A DNA stretch of 64,000 bases from Pedobacter psychroterrae (GTDB lineage Bacteria; Bacteroidota; Bacteroidia; Sphingobacteriales; Sphingobacteriaceae). Location of the stretch: assembly GCF_004331695.1 (NCBI RefSeq), contig NZ_SJSL01000006.1, positions 62,001 to 126,000 on the forward strand, in the 5' to 3' direction. The notes beneath the pieces are model-generated. The model had not been told where the DNA came from and did no database searches. It saw nothing but the letters and a program-made list of their open reading frames with translations. Made by a program: the position numbers and the translations under genes. Each line of letters begins with the position of its first letter. Position 1 is the first letter of the stretch. Positions 1-8,969 of this stretch are shown here, one piece after another.

Positions 1-1468
1 CCTGCACACTATCCTGCATTGGGATATATCCGTATTTAAGATAGGAACTCAGTGCCCTGCGTCCCATTCCATTTTTATAATCAGTATCACCGGCAACTTT
101 AAAAGCATTCTGCCGCATCAGCCGGTAAGCTTCATCCACGTCATAATCCCTTATGCCTTTGTTGTATGCCGAGGCGATGAAAGCAGTTCCATGGTCCCCT
201 ACCATTGCGGAGGTATAACTGTTCCAGCACGGAAAAATAGGCAGCCAGCCTCCCTGCGTACCTTTTAATACCATCGACTGCGCCCAGTCATTTACCAACC
301 CAGGTTGCAAGATCTCCATTAATGGTAAATGCGCCCTGTAAATGTCCCACATAGAGAAATCATCATAATAGTTTCCCTTGCTCAATTTATTCAATTGATA
401 GTTACCGGCAAAGCGTGGATAGGTGCCATCTATATCATTGTATAACCTGGGGTGTTGCATCACATGATAAAGTGCGGTATAAAATATTCTTTTGTCTTTT
501 TCACTTGAAGTCTGAACATGGGTCTGCCCCAAAGCTTTTTCCCATACTTGTTTATTTTTTTCAGCAAGGCTGTCAAAGTCCCATCCCTGAATTTCGGCCT
601 CCAGATTTTTTCTGGCTCCGTCAATACTGGAAAATGATGTTCCTATCTTGATGCGTAACTGTTCCCCTTTTTGAAGTTTAAATCCAAGGTAAGCGCCAAT
701 ATCTTTCTGATTGATAATGCTATCTGTTGAAAACACGCTCCCTTCACTAAAAGTACCTGTACGAGTAGCTACCCTTTCTACCTTCATTACAAAGTAACCG
801 CTGAAACCTGCCGGCTTTCCCCATCCCTGGTATATGCGGTGTACCGTATTATAACCGTAAACCTCTCCCCGTTTGGGATCGACCTTAATAAAACCTTGTT
901 TTTCATCACTGTTAGAGGTAACTAGCAAATACACACTATCCGTTTTTGTCGCCGTAAACCGCAACATCGCAGCACGTGAGGTTGCCGTCATCTCGGTCTG
1001 CAGGTTATATTCCGACAATTTCAGGCTATAATAAGCGGGCGTGCTCACCTCATCCTTATGAGCAAAAGGGGTAGCGTAATCCGAAGCTTCGGTTTGCAAC
1101 TTACCAGTAATGGGCATGAAAGTAAAGCTGCCATAATCCTGTGTACAGGAACCGCTGATCCAGTGCGTTGCCCTGAATCCGCTTAACAGGCTGTCACTAT
1201 AAAAATAAGGTGGCAGGCACTTCACTTCTGTTGTCCTCGTTTGCGGTGTCCATTGCGTCATCCCAAAGGGTAAGCCTACTGCCGGAATGGTATTCGCAAA
1301 CTTCTCTGATCCGTCTTCACCATGCTTCAGTGCTGAAATGGTGGTACTTGCCGCGGTGCCTGATAAAGGCTGCACGTATTTCACCAGATCATTGGTCTGA
1401 CTATGACTGGCCAACGGCAGCATAGCTAACAGATAAAAATAAAAAATAAATCTGTGTGGAGCTCTCAT
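1..1468 (-). CDS. GH92 family alpha-mannosidase, 3' end outside the window
   Basis: The reverse strand is open from an ATG at 1468 to the window edge, giving 489 residues. They begin with a signal peptide (about 1-23, ending in a Ser-His-Ser-Gln stretch) and continue as an N-terminal beta-sandwich followed by the start of the helical barrel. Recognisable GH92 stretches are THWISGSC, DDFSMWDIYRAH and the MVGDHG segment. GH92 enzymes are calcium-dependent exo-alpha-mannosidases acting on alpha-1,2/1,3/1,4/1,6-linked mannose, usually periplasmic. The catalytic acid and base lie in the missing C-terminal part, so linkage specificity cannot be judged. A LacI-type operator lies about 80 bp upstream, and the lacI and susCD genes next door make this the glycan-cleaving enzyme of the locus. 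Family assignment is firm. Confidence 0.93.
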   Translation of the reverse strand, partial: MRAPHRFIFYFYLLAMLPLASHSQTNDLVKYVQPLSGTAASTTISALKHGEDGSEKFANTIPAVGLPFGMTQWTPQTRTTEVKCLPPYFYSDSLLSGFRATHWISGSCTQDYGSFTFMPITGKLQTEASDYATPFAHKDEVSTPAYYSLKLSEYNLQTEMTATSRAAMLRFTATKTDSVYLLVTSNSDEKQGFIKVDPKRGEVYGYNTVHRIYQGWGKPAGFSGYFVMKVERVATRTGTFSEGSVFSTDSIINQKDIGAYLGFKLQKGEQLRIKIGTSFSSIDGARKNLEAEIQGWDFDSLAEKNKQVWEKALGQTHVQTSSEKDKRIFYTALYHVMQHPRLYNDIDGTYPRFAGNYQLNKLSKGNYYDDFSMWDIYRAHLPLMEILQPGLVNDWAQSMVLKGTQGGWLPIFPCWNSYTSAMVGDHGTAFIASAYNKGIRDYDVDEAYRLMRQNAFKVAGDTDYKNGMGRRALSSYLKYGYIPMQDSVQ

Positions 1469-1546
1469 CAAATGGGTAAATATTTGGTTTATAGTTTTCC
1501 AAAATCAGAATTTTACCTTTTAATCGGGCACTATCGGCTATATTTA

Positions 1547-1568
1547 TTTACTTAATCGATTACGTAAA
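1547..1568. promoter_or_regulatory. LacI-family operator in front of the GH92 gene
   Basis: A 22-bp near-perfect palindrome, TTTACTTAATCG followed by ATTACGTAAA, has its axis in the central CG, as is typical for LacI-family operators. It differs from the copy at 2635-2656 at only two positions. It lies between the lacI stop and the GH92 start and is inferred to place the mannosidase under the adjacent repressor. Confidence 0.75.
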
Positions 1569-1583
1569 CTGGTTTTTAGCCGA

Positions 1584-2600
1584 CTATAATAATCCAGCTG
1601 TCGACGCTCTAATTAAAAGGTCCGAAGGAATTACGGCACTTTCGTCGCTTAAAACCATGGAGTTTCTCTTCAATGCCTTAAAAAGGATTGTTGCCGCAAG
1701 TTTGCCCATCTCAAATGCAGGTTGAGTAATCGTAGTCAGGGAGGGGTTGAATATAGGTGCATTAGAATCATTGGAAAAGCAGACTACTTTAATATCATTC
1801 GGAATATTGAGACCCCGTTCCATACAAGCCAGATAAATTTCCGTTGTCATTTTACTTACAGTAGCGACAATACCATCAGGTCTGTCCTTACTTTTTAACA
1901 ACTCTATTAATAAGTCATAGTTCATCGTCAGATCCTCATTGTAATCAATAACCCGGCATAGCGTCTCATCCATCTGATGGTCAAGCAGCGCCTGTTTATA
2001 ACCCTGCATTCTTCTGGAACTGATGGAGAGTGATTCAGAAACAGATAAAAGCACTATCTTCTTACAACCAGCTTCAATCAGGTGTTTGGTCGCCAGGTAA
2101 CCGCATTCATAATCATTTGTGGTAATTTTCGCCGTATTAATTTCCTCACATACCCGATCGAAAAACACCAGTGGTACAGCCTGATGTAACAGTCTAATAT
2201 GCTCAAAGGTATTTGTTTTCATGGCTACAGACATGATCACTCCATCCACCCTTCCTGATTCCAGATCTTTCAAGATTTCCCTTTCGCGTTCCTGATTTTC
2301 GTGTGTAAGATAAATCAGGGCATGATAGCCTTTCTCTATCGCAACAGCTTCAATCCCGTTCAGAGCGAGTGAGAAAAAACTATCCGCGACTTCAGGGATC
2401 ACCACGGCAATGGTCCTGCTTTTCTTTTCACGCAGACTTCCGGCATACGGATGCGGAATATAATTTAGAATAGCAGCCAAATCCAGCACCCGCTGCTTCG
2501 TTGTGGGGCTAATCTCATGACTATCTCTCAATGCTTTTGAAACCGCAGCTGTAGATAAATTTAACTGCTTGGCTAGCATTTTAATTGTGATATTACCCAT
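1584..2600 (-). CDS. LacI family transcriptional regulator of the glycan locus
   Basis: A 338-aa repressor of normal LacI length. Residues 3-24 form the DNA-binding helix-turn-helix (IKMLAKQLNLSTAAVSKAL), followed by the hinge helix (AAILNYIPHPYA) and a periplasmic-binding-protein-like sensor core from about residue 60 (TIAVVIPEVADSFFS). It should bind the palindromes at 1547-1568 and 2635-2656 and release them on binding a sugar effector, probably derived from the glycan handled by the neighbouring GH92 and SusCD proteins. A -7 box at 2667-2674 followed at once by the operator at 2635-2656 indicates autorepression. The effector is not visible from sequence. Confidence 0.95.
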   Translation of the reverse strand: MGNITIKMLAKQLNLSTAAVSKALRDSHEISPTTKQRVLDLAAILNYIPHPYAGSLREKKSRTIAVVIPEVADSFFSLALNGIEAVAIEKGYHALIYLTHENQEREREILKDLESGRVDGVIMSVAMKTNTFEHIRLLHQAVPLVFFDRVCEEINTAKITTNDYECGYLATKHLIEAGCKKIVLLSVSESLSISSRRMQGYKQALLDHQMDETLCRVIDYNEDLTMNYDLLIELLKSKDRPDGIVATVSKMTTEIYLACMERGLNIPNDIKVVCFSNDSNAPIFNPSLTTITQPAFEMGKLAATILFKALKRNSMVLSDESAVIPSDLLIRASTAGLL

Positions 2601-2634
2601 TTTACAACATATAATTTGGTTCTGTTTGGGCTCA

Positions 2635-2656
2635 TTTACTTAATCGGTTAAGTAAA
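2635..2656. promoter_or_regulatory. LacI-family operator at the lacI promoter
   Basis: A 22-bp palindrome, TTTACTTAATCG followed by GTTAAGTAAA, is symmetric except for the two bases around the central CG. It sits about 10 bp downstream of the lacI -7 box and 35 bp before the lacI start, an autoregulatory position. It could also control susC, whose start is 336 bp away in the other direction. Confidence 0.8.
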
Positions 2657-2666
2657 TAAATCGGCT

Positions 2667-2674
2667 CAAAGATA
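2667..2674 (-). promoter_or_regulatory. Bacteroidota -7 box (TATCTTTG) of lacI
   Basis: On the reverse strand TATCTTTG matches the TAnnTTTG -7 consensus of Bacteroidota primary sigma factors. Transcription would start about 6 bases downstream, directly before the operator. Confidence 0.55.
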
Positions 2675-2752
2675 AAAATCTAACAAATCAAAACTACAAC
2701 TTTATCCAACAGAAACCAGCCAAATATATTATTACGATTAATTATAAATCTA

Positions 2753-2905
2753 ATGAGCACGAACCAAATCAGCTTCGCAGCGGAGAATAACAGCCCTCTG
2801 TATAACCTGGACGAATGGGAATACGACCAGAAAAGCTTGGAAGAGCTAAAGCCATATTACCAGGAGCTTGTAGCAAAATACCTGCCTGTAACACTCAAAT
2901 TCTAG
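2753..2905 (+). CDS. Small ORF of unknown function, 50 aa, in the susC leader
   Basis: ATG to TAG encodes 50 residues beginning MSTNQISF and ending YLPVTLKF. The composition is protein-like: acidic and aromatic (YNLDEWEYDQ), then a helical stretch (LEELKPYYQELVAKY). It is the only open gene in the 391-bp gap between lacI and susC and reads in the susC direction. I do not recognise it. It could be the end of a gene lost when the locus was assembled, or a short leader gene of the susC operon. No clear ribosome-binding site is seen, which is normal in this phylum. Confidence 0.4.
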   Translation: MSTNQISFAAENNSPLYNLDEWEYDQKSLEELKPYYQELVAKYLPVTLKF

Positions 2906-2991
2906 CTTCAGTAGCGCATAGCCGCCTGAAGCATCAAAGGCAATTTAAACCAATAATAAATAACCAAATATGAAACTAAACTTACCTAACC

Positions 2992-5900
2992 ATGAGATTA
3001 ATTAATAGACTTTTTCAGCGTAGCTGCCTGTGTATGCTGCTATTGTTAATTTGTCAGTCCTACAATGTAGCGTTGGCACAAAATGAACGAAAAATTACCG
3101 GTAAGATAGTAGACGACCAGAACCTTCCGCTACCCGGCACTTCGGTTTCAGTAAAAGGAACTTCGAAAGCAATCGCAACCGGATCTGATGGTGCTTTTAC
3201 CATTACTGCAAAAAAAGGCGATGTACTGACTGTTAAATCTATCGGTTTTGAAACTAAAGAAATCGTGGTAACCGATGCCGCAACCTACACGATAACACTT
3301 AACCAGGGTAGTACAGACCTATCCGATGTTGTTGTTGTAGGTTATGGTAAAAGTACAAAGAAAGCCCTGATAAGCTCAATATCCAGCATAAAAGGCGATG
3401 ACCTGAACAAAGGTGCCATTAGTGACGTCGGACAGATGTTACAGGGCAAGGTTCCTGGACTAAACATCAGCCGAAGCGGCGACCCTAACCGCAACGCTGC
3501 GATCGTAATGCGTGGTGCATCTACCCTGCGCGAGGGTGCACAATCGCCCTTATTCGTTATAGATGGCGTACCTGGTGCTGATATATCATTGCTGGCACCG
3601 GATGACATTGCTTCAATCGACGTGTTGAAGGATGCCGCTGCTGCCGCCATTTATGGTAACAGGGCTGCGAACGGAGTAATCATGGTAACTACAAAACGAG
3701 GCAGTGCAGGGCAAACCCAAGTTGCTTACAGCACTTATTTTGGTGTTGAGAATGTATCCAACCAGTACGAGATGATGAATGCTGAGCAATTGAAAGCTTT
3801 CCTGGCTAGAAACAACTCCGCCCTAACACCTGCCAATGATCAGGGTGCCAACACCAACTGGCAAAATGAAGTGCAACGTAAAGATGCAATATCTCAAAAC
3901 CATAACCTTTCGCTTAGTGGTGGTACAGATAAAACTACTTACAATGCCAGTTTGAATTACTTCAAACAACAGGGTATTGTAAGGACAAGCGACCTGGACC
4001 GTTTCATCGGCCGTATAGGTCTTGAACAAAAAGCCCTGAATGACAAATTGAAAGTTGGACTGAACCTTAGCAATTCGATCAGCGATGCCGACTTGGTACC
4101 TTACCGTAATACGGTCCTTTCTCAGATGCTTACTTACCTGCCTACATCGCCGGTTAAAAACCCTGATGGATCATATTTTGATAACCTGATTCAGACCAGT
4201 TATTACAATCCGGTTTCCATGCTGGAGAACGCAACTGAGAACCTGAAAACTAAAAATATATTGGGAACATTTACTATAAACCTTAAATTACCTTTTGGTT
4301 TCTCCTATGATGTTGCGGCTTCTTATCAGAATACCCAAACCATATATGGTGCTTTTTACAACAGCATTTATACGTCGAGATACAATAACGTAAGGAACAC
4401 ACCCGACCCTCCGGCAAATCCTTCCTTTGTTTCACTGGTGGGTAAAGATGGTTTGGCCTTGAGAAACGCTTATCAGAATACCAATAAGATCGTTGAAACT
4501 TACCTGACCTGGAACAAAAAGTTTGGTGATCATGATATCAATGCAGTAATCGGCTATTCTTATCAGCAATCATTGAACAACGATGGTTTACAGACTTCCG
4601 CAACGAACTTTCCGATAAATCAGGTAGGCTATTACAACCTGAGCTTAGGTAACCCTTATGCAGTCACTGATTTCCGTGTAAACTACGGCCCGGAATACCT
4701 TTATCAGGAAATTCTATTAATTTCTGACTTCGCAAGGGTAAATTACAACTATAAAAATAAGTATTTATTGCAAGGATCTATCCGTAAAGATGGATCGAAC
4801 GTATTCGGTAAAAACGAAAAATGGGGATACTTTCCTTCTATTGGTGCGGGCTGGAACCTCGATCAGGAGGATTTCTTAAAAAATCAAAGCCTGATCAGTA
4901 CCTTGAAACTACGTGGAAGTTATGGTGTCGCCGGAAACTCGCTAGGCTTTGCTCCACTTTCTACAAAATTGATCTATGGTGCAGTGGGACAGTTTTATTA
5001 CAACGGATCTCCTAGAGAAGGAGCGTATGGTGCTATTCAAAATGAGAACCCGAATCTTCGTTGGGAAAAAACAGCTACTGCAAACATTGGTATGGATTTC
5101 AGCATCTTTAAAGGAAGATTGGGCGGTTCAGTAGATTTTTATGATAAAAGAACCACAGACTTGATCATTGGTTTTGACGTTGATCAGAACCTTTACCCAT
5201 CAGGCCAGCTAACAGCCAACGTAGGTAAATTAAGTAATAAGGGGGTTGAGATTGTGCTGAATGGTACACCGGTGAGTAATGATAACTTCAGTTGGACTAC
5301 AGGAATCAACCTTGCCCACAATGTCAACAAAGTACTCACACTTTCAGACAGCCAGTTTAAAATCGACGATAGGCTAATTTTTCAACCTGACGGTGGTGGA
5401 CAAAGCGGGGCAACATTGCAGATTCTATCTCCCGGACAGCCAATAGGAACATTCTTTACCTACAAATATGCGGGTAAAGATGCCAATGGAGTTTCTCAAT
5501 ATTACGATGCAGCAGGAAATATCAAGACACAGGGCTTACTGAATAAAACTGATTATTACGTAATTGGTAATGCACAACCTAAGGCTTTGATTGGCTGGAC
5601 AAACAATGTAAGGTATAAGAATTTTGACCTCAGTGTTTTTATGAGAGCCGTTTTGGGGAACAAGATCATGAATGTAACCCGTGCCGACCTATTCCGTCCT
5701 AACACTGCTCAATTTACCAATATACCTGTTGAAGTAGAAAATGAGTCTACAGCAGATTTTAACTCTTACAGGTATTCTTCGCGCTTTCTGGAGAATGGTA
5801 GTTATCTGAGATTAGACAATGCAACTTTGGGCTACACCATTAAGAAAAACATTATTCCAGGGGTTGGTTCGTTGCGTCTCTACACTACTGCCAACAATCT

Positions 5901-6033
5901 ATTCGTGATTACCGGATATAAAGGTATTGATCCAGAGATCAATCAGGGTGGTTTGGCGCCAGGTGTAGATACCAATAACTTTTATCCAAAAACCAGAACC
6001 TTTCTTTTTGGTTTAAATGTATCATTTAATTAA
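2992..6033 (+). CDS. SusC/RagA family TonB-linked outer-membrane glycan importer
   Basis: 1013 aa, normal for SusC. A signal peptide (about 1-30, ending ALAQ) is followed by a carboxypeptidase-like regulatory domain (about 34-110, ITGKIVDDQNLPLPG), the TonB box/plug region (VVVVGYGKSTKK, FVIDGVPG, NGVIMVTTKRG around 235-248) and a large C-terminal beta-barrel ending in an aromatic-rich strand. It imports oligosaccharides through the outer membrane with TonB energy, capped by the SusD partner 12 bp downstream. There is no N-terminal STN domain, so it is not built for FecI/FecR signalling, in line with control by the adjacent LacI. An ATG at 2970 is out of frame, leaving 2992 as the start. Confidence 0.96.
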   Translation: MRLINRLFQRSCLCMLLLLICQSYNVALAQNERKITGKIVDDQNLPLPGTSVSVKGTSKAIATGSDGAFTITAKKGDVLTVKSIGFETKEIVVTDAATYTITLNQGSTDLSDVVVVGYGKSTKKALISSISSIKGDDLNKGAISDVGQMLQGKVPGLNISRSGDPNRNAAIVMRGASTLREGAQSPLFVIDGVPGADISLLAPDDIASIDVLKDAAAAAIYGNRAANGVIMVTTKRGSAGQTQVAYSTYFGVENVSNQYEMMNAEQLKAFLARNNSALTPANDQGANTNWQNEVQRKDAISQNHNLSLSGGTDKTTYNASLNYFKQQGIVRTSDLDRFIGRIGLEQKALNDKLKVGLNLSNSISDADLVPYRNTVLSQMLTYLPTSPVKNPDGSYFDNLIQTSYYNPVSMLENATENLKTKNILGTFTINLKLPFGFSYDVAASYQNTQTIYGAFYNSIYTSRYNNVRNTPDPPANPSFVSLVGKDGLALRNAYQNTNKIVETYLTWNKKFGDHDINAVIGYSYQQSLNNDGLQTSATNFPINQVGYYNLSLGNPYAVTDFRVNYGPEYLYQEILLISDFARVNYNYKNKYLLQGSIRKDGSNVFGKNEKWGYFPSIGAGWNLDQEDFLKNQSLISTLKLRGSYGVAGNSLGFAPLSTKLIYGAVGQFYYNGSPREGAYGAIQNENPNLRWEKTATANIGMDFSIFKGRLGGSVDFYDKRTTDLIIGFDVDQNLYPSGQLTANVGKLSNKGVEIVLNGTPVSNDNFSWTTGINLAHNVNKVLTLSDSQFKIDDRLIFQPDGGGQSGATLQILSPGQPIGTFFTYKYAGKDANGVSQYYDAAGNIKTQGLLNKTDYYVIGNAQPKALIGWTNNVRYKNFDLSVFMRAVLGNKIMNVTRADLFRPNTAQFTNIPVEVENESTADFNSYRYSSRFLENGSYLRLDNATLGYTIKKNIIPGVGSLRLYTTANNLFVITGYKGIDPEINQGGLAPGVDTNNFYPKTRTFLFGLNVSFN

Positions 6034-6045
6034 AATCTTAAGAAG

Positions 6046-7647
6046 ATGAAAAATCTTATAAACATAGCAACCGGAGTAATTTTATCACTAACAATACTTA
6101 CGTCCTGCCATAAACTGGACCTGGAGGTAAAAACCCAGTTAACTCCTGAAACCTTTCCTCAAACAGATCAGCATTTTATACAATTGACCGGACAGGTGTA
6201 CGTCCAGTTGCGTCAGGGCATCACCACCGATTATTTTTTCATGCAATCACTAAGTACTGATGAATCCATCATGCCTGCAAGAGGAGGTAACTGGTACGAT
6301 GGTGGCAGGTATGAGCAACACCACAAACATACCTGGGATCCTGACAATGGACATGTGAGCAGTGGCTGGGGATGGCTGTCAAGTGTAATCAGCAAGGCCA
6401 ACCAAAGCTTGTTCTTACTTAAGGATGCACCGGAATCTACAGCTAAAACTACAGCTTTAGCAGAAGTTAGAGCCACACGTGCACTGGCCTTTTTCATGAT
6501 GATGGATCTATGGGGAAACATCCCTATCGTTACAACATTTGGCGAGACCACGTCTCCTGAAACAAAATCCAGAACAGAGGTTTTTAACTTCATCGAGGCT
6601 GAGCTCAAAGAAGTTTTACCTAGCCTTAGTTCAGTTGTAGGTGCCGCTACTTATGGTCGTCCTACTAAATACACTGCTAACGCAATATTGGCTAAGATGT
6701 ACTTGAATGCAGAGGTATACACCGGAATACAACGCTATACCGATGCTGTAGCGCAGTGTGATGCCATTATCACGGCAGCTGGAAGTCCATTCGCTTTAGA
6801 ATCAGACTATAAAAAGATGTTCTTTATAGACAATGGGTCTCAAATCAAAGAGTTTATTTTCGCTTTACCCTTTGATCCGGGTTTCTCAAATGGTTATCTC
6901 TTCTTCGCAAGGTATTCATTGCCTCGTTCTTTACAAGCGAAGTTCAGCTTGAAACATACACCAAGTGCACCTATGAGTACACTACCTGAATACTATGCAA
7001 ATTTTAATGACCCTAATGACAAGCGAAATACGCAATGGATCAAAGGTCCGCAATTCTTGTTCTCGGGAGCGCCTGTTAATGTATCCACCACAAAGAAAGG
7101 ATACGATCAATTCTATACGGGAGCTGATGGTGCTACTCCAATCACTTATCAGGTAGACATTACACCAAACGTTACTTTACGTGATGCTTCCAGACCTTTT
7201 GATGCAGGTAATGATGAAATCGCCTGGAACATGGGCTATCGCAACAATAAGTTCTATTGTGACAGTACTTCATCTAACAGGAATCAAAATAATGATTTTC
7301 CAATGTTCAGGTATTCCGATATTTTATTGATGAAAGCAGAAGCGATATTGCGTGGCGCGGCGCCTACACAGGGCCAGACTGCTTTATCGCTTGTGAATCA
7401 GTTGCGAGCGGTACGTACAACCAGCACTCCATGGGCCTCAGTTACCCTGGAAGACCTCTATAAAGAACGCTGCAGGGAGTTTGCCTGGGAATGCTGGCAC
7501 CGTAATGACATGATCCGCTTTGGAAAGTATGAAGGCACATGGGGCTTTAAAACGAATAGCGATGTACGAAGACGTTTAATGCCAATACCCGCCAGTGCCA
7601 GAGTATTAAATCCTAAACTGACACAAAACGACGGATACGCCCAATAG
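6046..7647 (+). CDS. SusD/RagB family surface glycan-binding lipoprotein
   Basis: 533 aa with a lipoprotein signal: hydrophobic residues 5-18, then LTSC with Cys21 as lipidation site. The rest is the SusD fold of TPR-like helices (for example ARATRALAFFMMMDLWGNIPIV around residue 145) and the C-terminal RagB region ending RRRLMPIPASARVLNPKLTQNDGY, the family's usual last segment. It is anchored on the outer face of the outer membrane and forms the lid of the SusC barrel. It is co-transcribed with susC and followed by a hairpin terminator at 7675-7709. Confidence 0.96.
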   Translation: MKNLINIATGVILSLTILTSCHKLDLEVKTQLTPETFPQTDQHFIQLTGQVYVQLRQGITTDYFFMQSLSTDESIMPARGGNWYDGGRYEQHHKHTWDPDNGHVSSGWGWLSSVISKANQSLFLLKDAPESTAKTTALAEVRATRALAFFMMMDLWGNIPIVTTFGETTSPETKSRTEVFNFIEAELKEVLPSLSSVVGAATYGRPTKYTANAILAKMYLNAEVYTGIQRYTDAVAQCDAIITAAGSPFALESDYKKMFFIDNGSQIKEFIFALPFDPGFSNGYLFFARYSLPRSLQAKFSLKHTPSAPMSTLPEYYANFNDPNDKRNTQWIKGPQFLFSGAPVNVSTTKKGYDQFYTGADGATPITYQVDITPNVTLRDASRPFDAGNDEIAWNMGYRNNKFYCDSTSSNRNQNNDFPMFRYSDILLMKAEAILRGAAPTQGQTALSLVNQLRAVRTTSTPWASVTLEDLYKERCREFAWECWHRNDMIRFGKYEGTWGFKTNSDVRRRLMPIPASARVLNPKLTQNDGYAQ

Positions 7648-7674
7648 CCTTCAGGCAGCCTTAGGATAAACATT

Positions 7675-7709
7675 AATTCCCCGGAAAACAAAGACTCCGG
7701 GGAATTTTA
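7675..7709 (+). terminator. Rho-independent terminator after susCD
   Basis: AATTCCCCGG (7675-7684) pairs perfectly with CCGGGGAATT (7697-7706) around a 12-base loop and is followed by T residues. It ends the susCD unit, so the next gene probably has its own promoter or depends on read-through. Confidence 0.75.
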
Positions 7710-7747
7710 CTTCTTACTTCAACCATTTATAAATCATATATTGTTTC

Positions 7748-8938
7748 ATGAACAGGCGACTCCTATCCTTAGATGCACTACGTGGCTTTGATATGTTCTG
7801 GATCATCAGTGGCGAGGGGATTTTCCACAGTCTGGCCAATGTAGTCATGGACAAACATGGATTGGTCCGTAATGCCCAGGACTGGCAAACCGCATCAAAT
7901 GGTCACCTTTCCTACTATGAGCAGTTGTTAATCCTGATCAGCAACCAGTTGCACCATACCCCCTGGAATGGATTTACATTTTATGACATGATCTTCCCGC
8001 TGTTCATCTTTATTTCAGGGGTTTCGATGCCGTTTTCTTACCATAAATATTTTAACCAAACCGAACCTGCAAACAAAATAAACGCGAAGAAAAAACTATA
8101 TATTGCCCTGGCAAAAAGAACCCTGATACTGATCATTCTGGGAATGGTAGTCAATGGTTTGCTTAAATTCCAGGGGTATGAAAATACCCGATTCGCCAGT
8201 GTGCTGGGAAGAATAGGCCTTGCTACATTTATCGCCGCCATCATTTACCTCAATTCTTCCTTTCGGATGCAAATCCTGTGGTTTATACTCATACTTACAG
8301 GTTATTGTGCCATGATGTTACTAATTCCCGTACCGGGTTACGGATCTGGAAACTTAACGCCTGAAGGGAACCTATCCGCCTATTTCGACCGGTTATACCT
8401 TCCTGGAAAACTACACAAAACCATATACGACCCCGAAGGCCTGCTCTCTACCATTCCAGCCATAGCCTCGGCAATGTTGGGTATCTTTACCGGACAATTT
8501 TTAAAACAGCAATCCGGCGCTTTTAACCCTAAACAAAAAACAGGCATTCTCATCGCTTCCGGCATTGCGTTACTCTTATTGGGATCGGCATGGGACTTGT
8601 TTTTACCCATCAACAAAAACATGTGGACAAGTTCCTTCGTCCTATTTTCAGGAGGCTGGAGTGTGCTGCTGCTGGCTATGTTCTATTTTATAATAGATGT
8701 AAAAGGTTACCATAATTGGTGCCTCCCTTTTGTCTGGATCGGAACAAATTCGATACTAATTTACATGGCGGCACATGGACTTATTGATTTTGGGTCAACT
8801 GCAGAAATTCTATTTGGCGGTATCATCGGTAAGGCGCCCGCCGCCTATCAGCAGGCCTTGCTGTGGTGCGGCGTGCTTGTCCTGCAACTTAAACTGCTAC
8901 AAGTCCTCTATAATAGAAAATTATTCCTGAAGATTTAG
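7748..8938 (+). CDS. DUF5009 membrane protein, heparan-alpha-glucosaminide N-acetyltransferase-like
   Basis: 396 aa, polytopic, with about ten hydrophobic segments. The N-terminus RLLSLDALRGFDMFWII is the hallmark of the HGSNAT/NagX/YeiB acyltransferase superfamily. DUF5009 proteins resemble the lysosomal enzyme that moves an acetyl group from cytosolic acetyl-CoA across the membrane onto terminal glucosamine. Such genes recur in Bacteroidota glycan loci, and this one follows susCD after a terminator. The acceptor here is unknown; an amino sugar from a mannose-rich glycan is one guess. The family call is firm, the function inferred. Confidence 0.85.
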   Translation: MNRRLLSLDALRGFDMFWIISGEGIFHSLANVVMDKHGLVRNAQDWQTASNGHLSYYEQLLILISNQLHHTPWNGFTFYDMIFPLFIFISGVSMPFSYHKYFNQTEPANKINAKKKLYIALAKRTLILIILGMVVNGLLKFQGYENTRFASVLGRIGLATFIAAIIYLNSSFRMQILWFILILTGYCAMMLLIPVPGYGSGNLTPEGNLSAYFDRLYLPGKLHKTIYDPEGLLSTIPAIASAMLGIFTGQFLKQQSGAFNPKQKTGILIASGIALLLLGSAWDLFLPINKNMWTSSFVLFSGGWSVLLLAMFYFIIDVKGYHNWCLPFVWIGTNSILIYMAAHGLIDFGSTAEILFGGIIGKAPAAYQQALLWCGVLVLQLKLLQVLYNRKLFLKI

Positions 8939-8969
8939 CATTCCCGTTTGGAGTGTTAATGATTAAGGC

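Noticed and set aside
415..1425. Forward-strand frames at 415-651 and 1210-1425
   Set aside because: They are shadows of the GH92 gene on the reverse strand, with poor composition and no start context.
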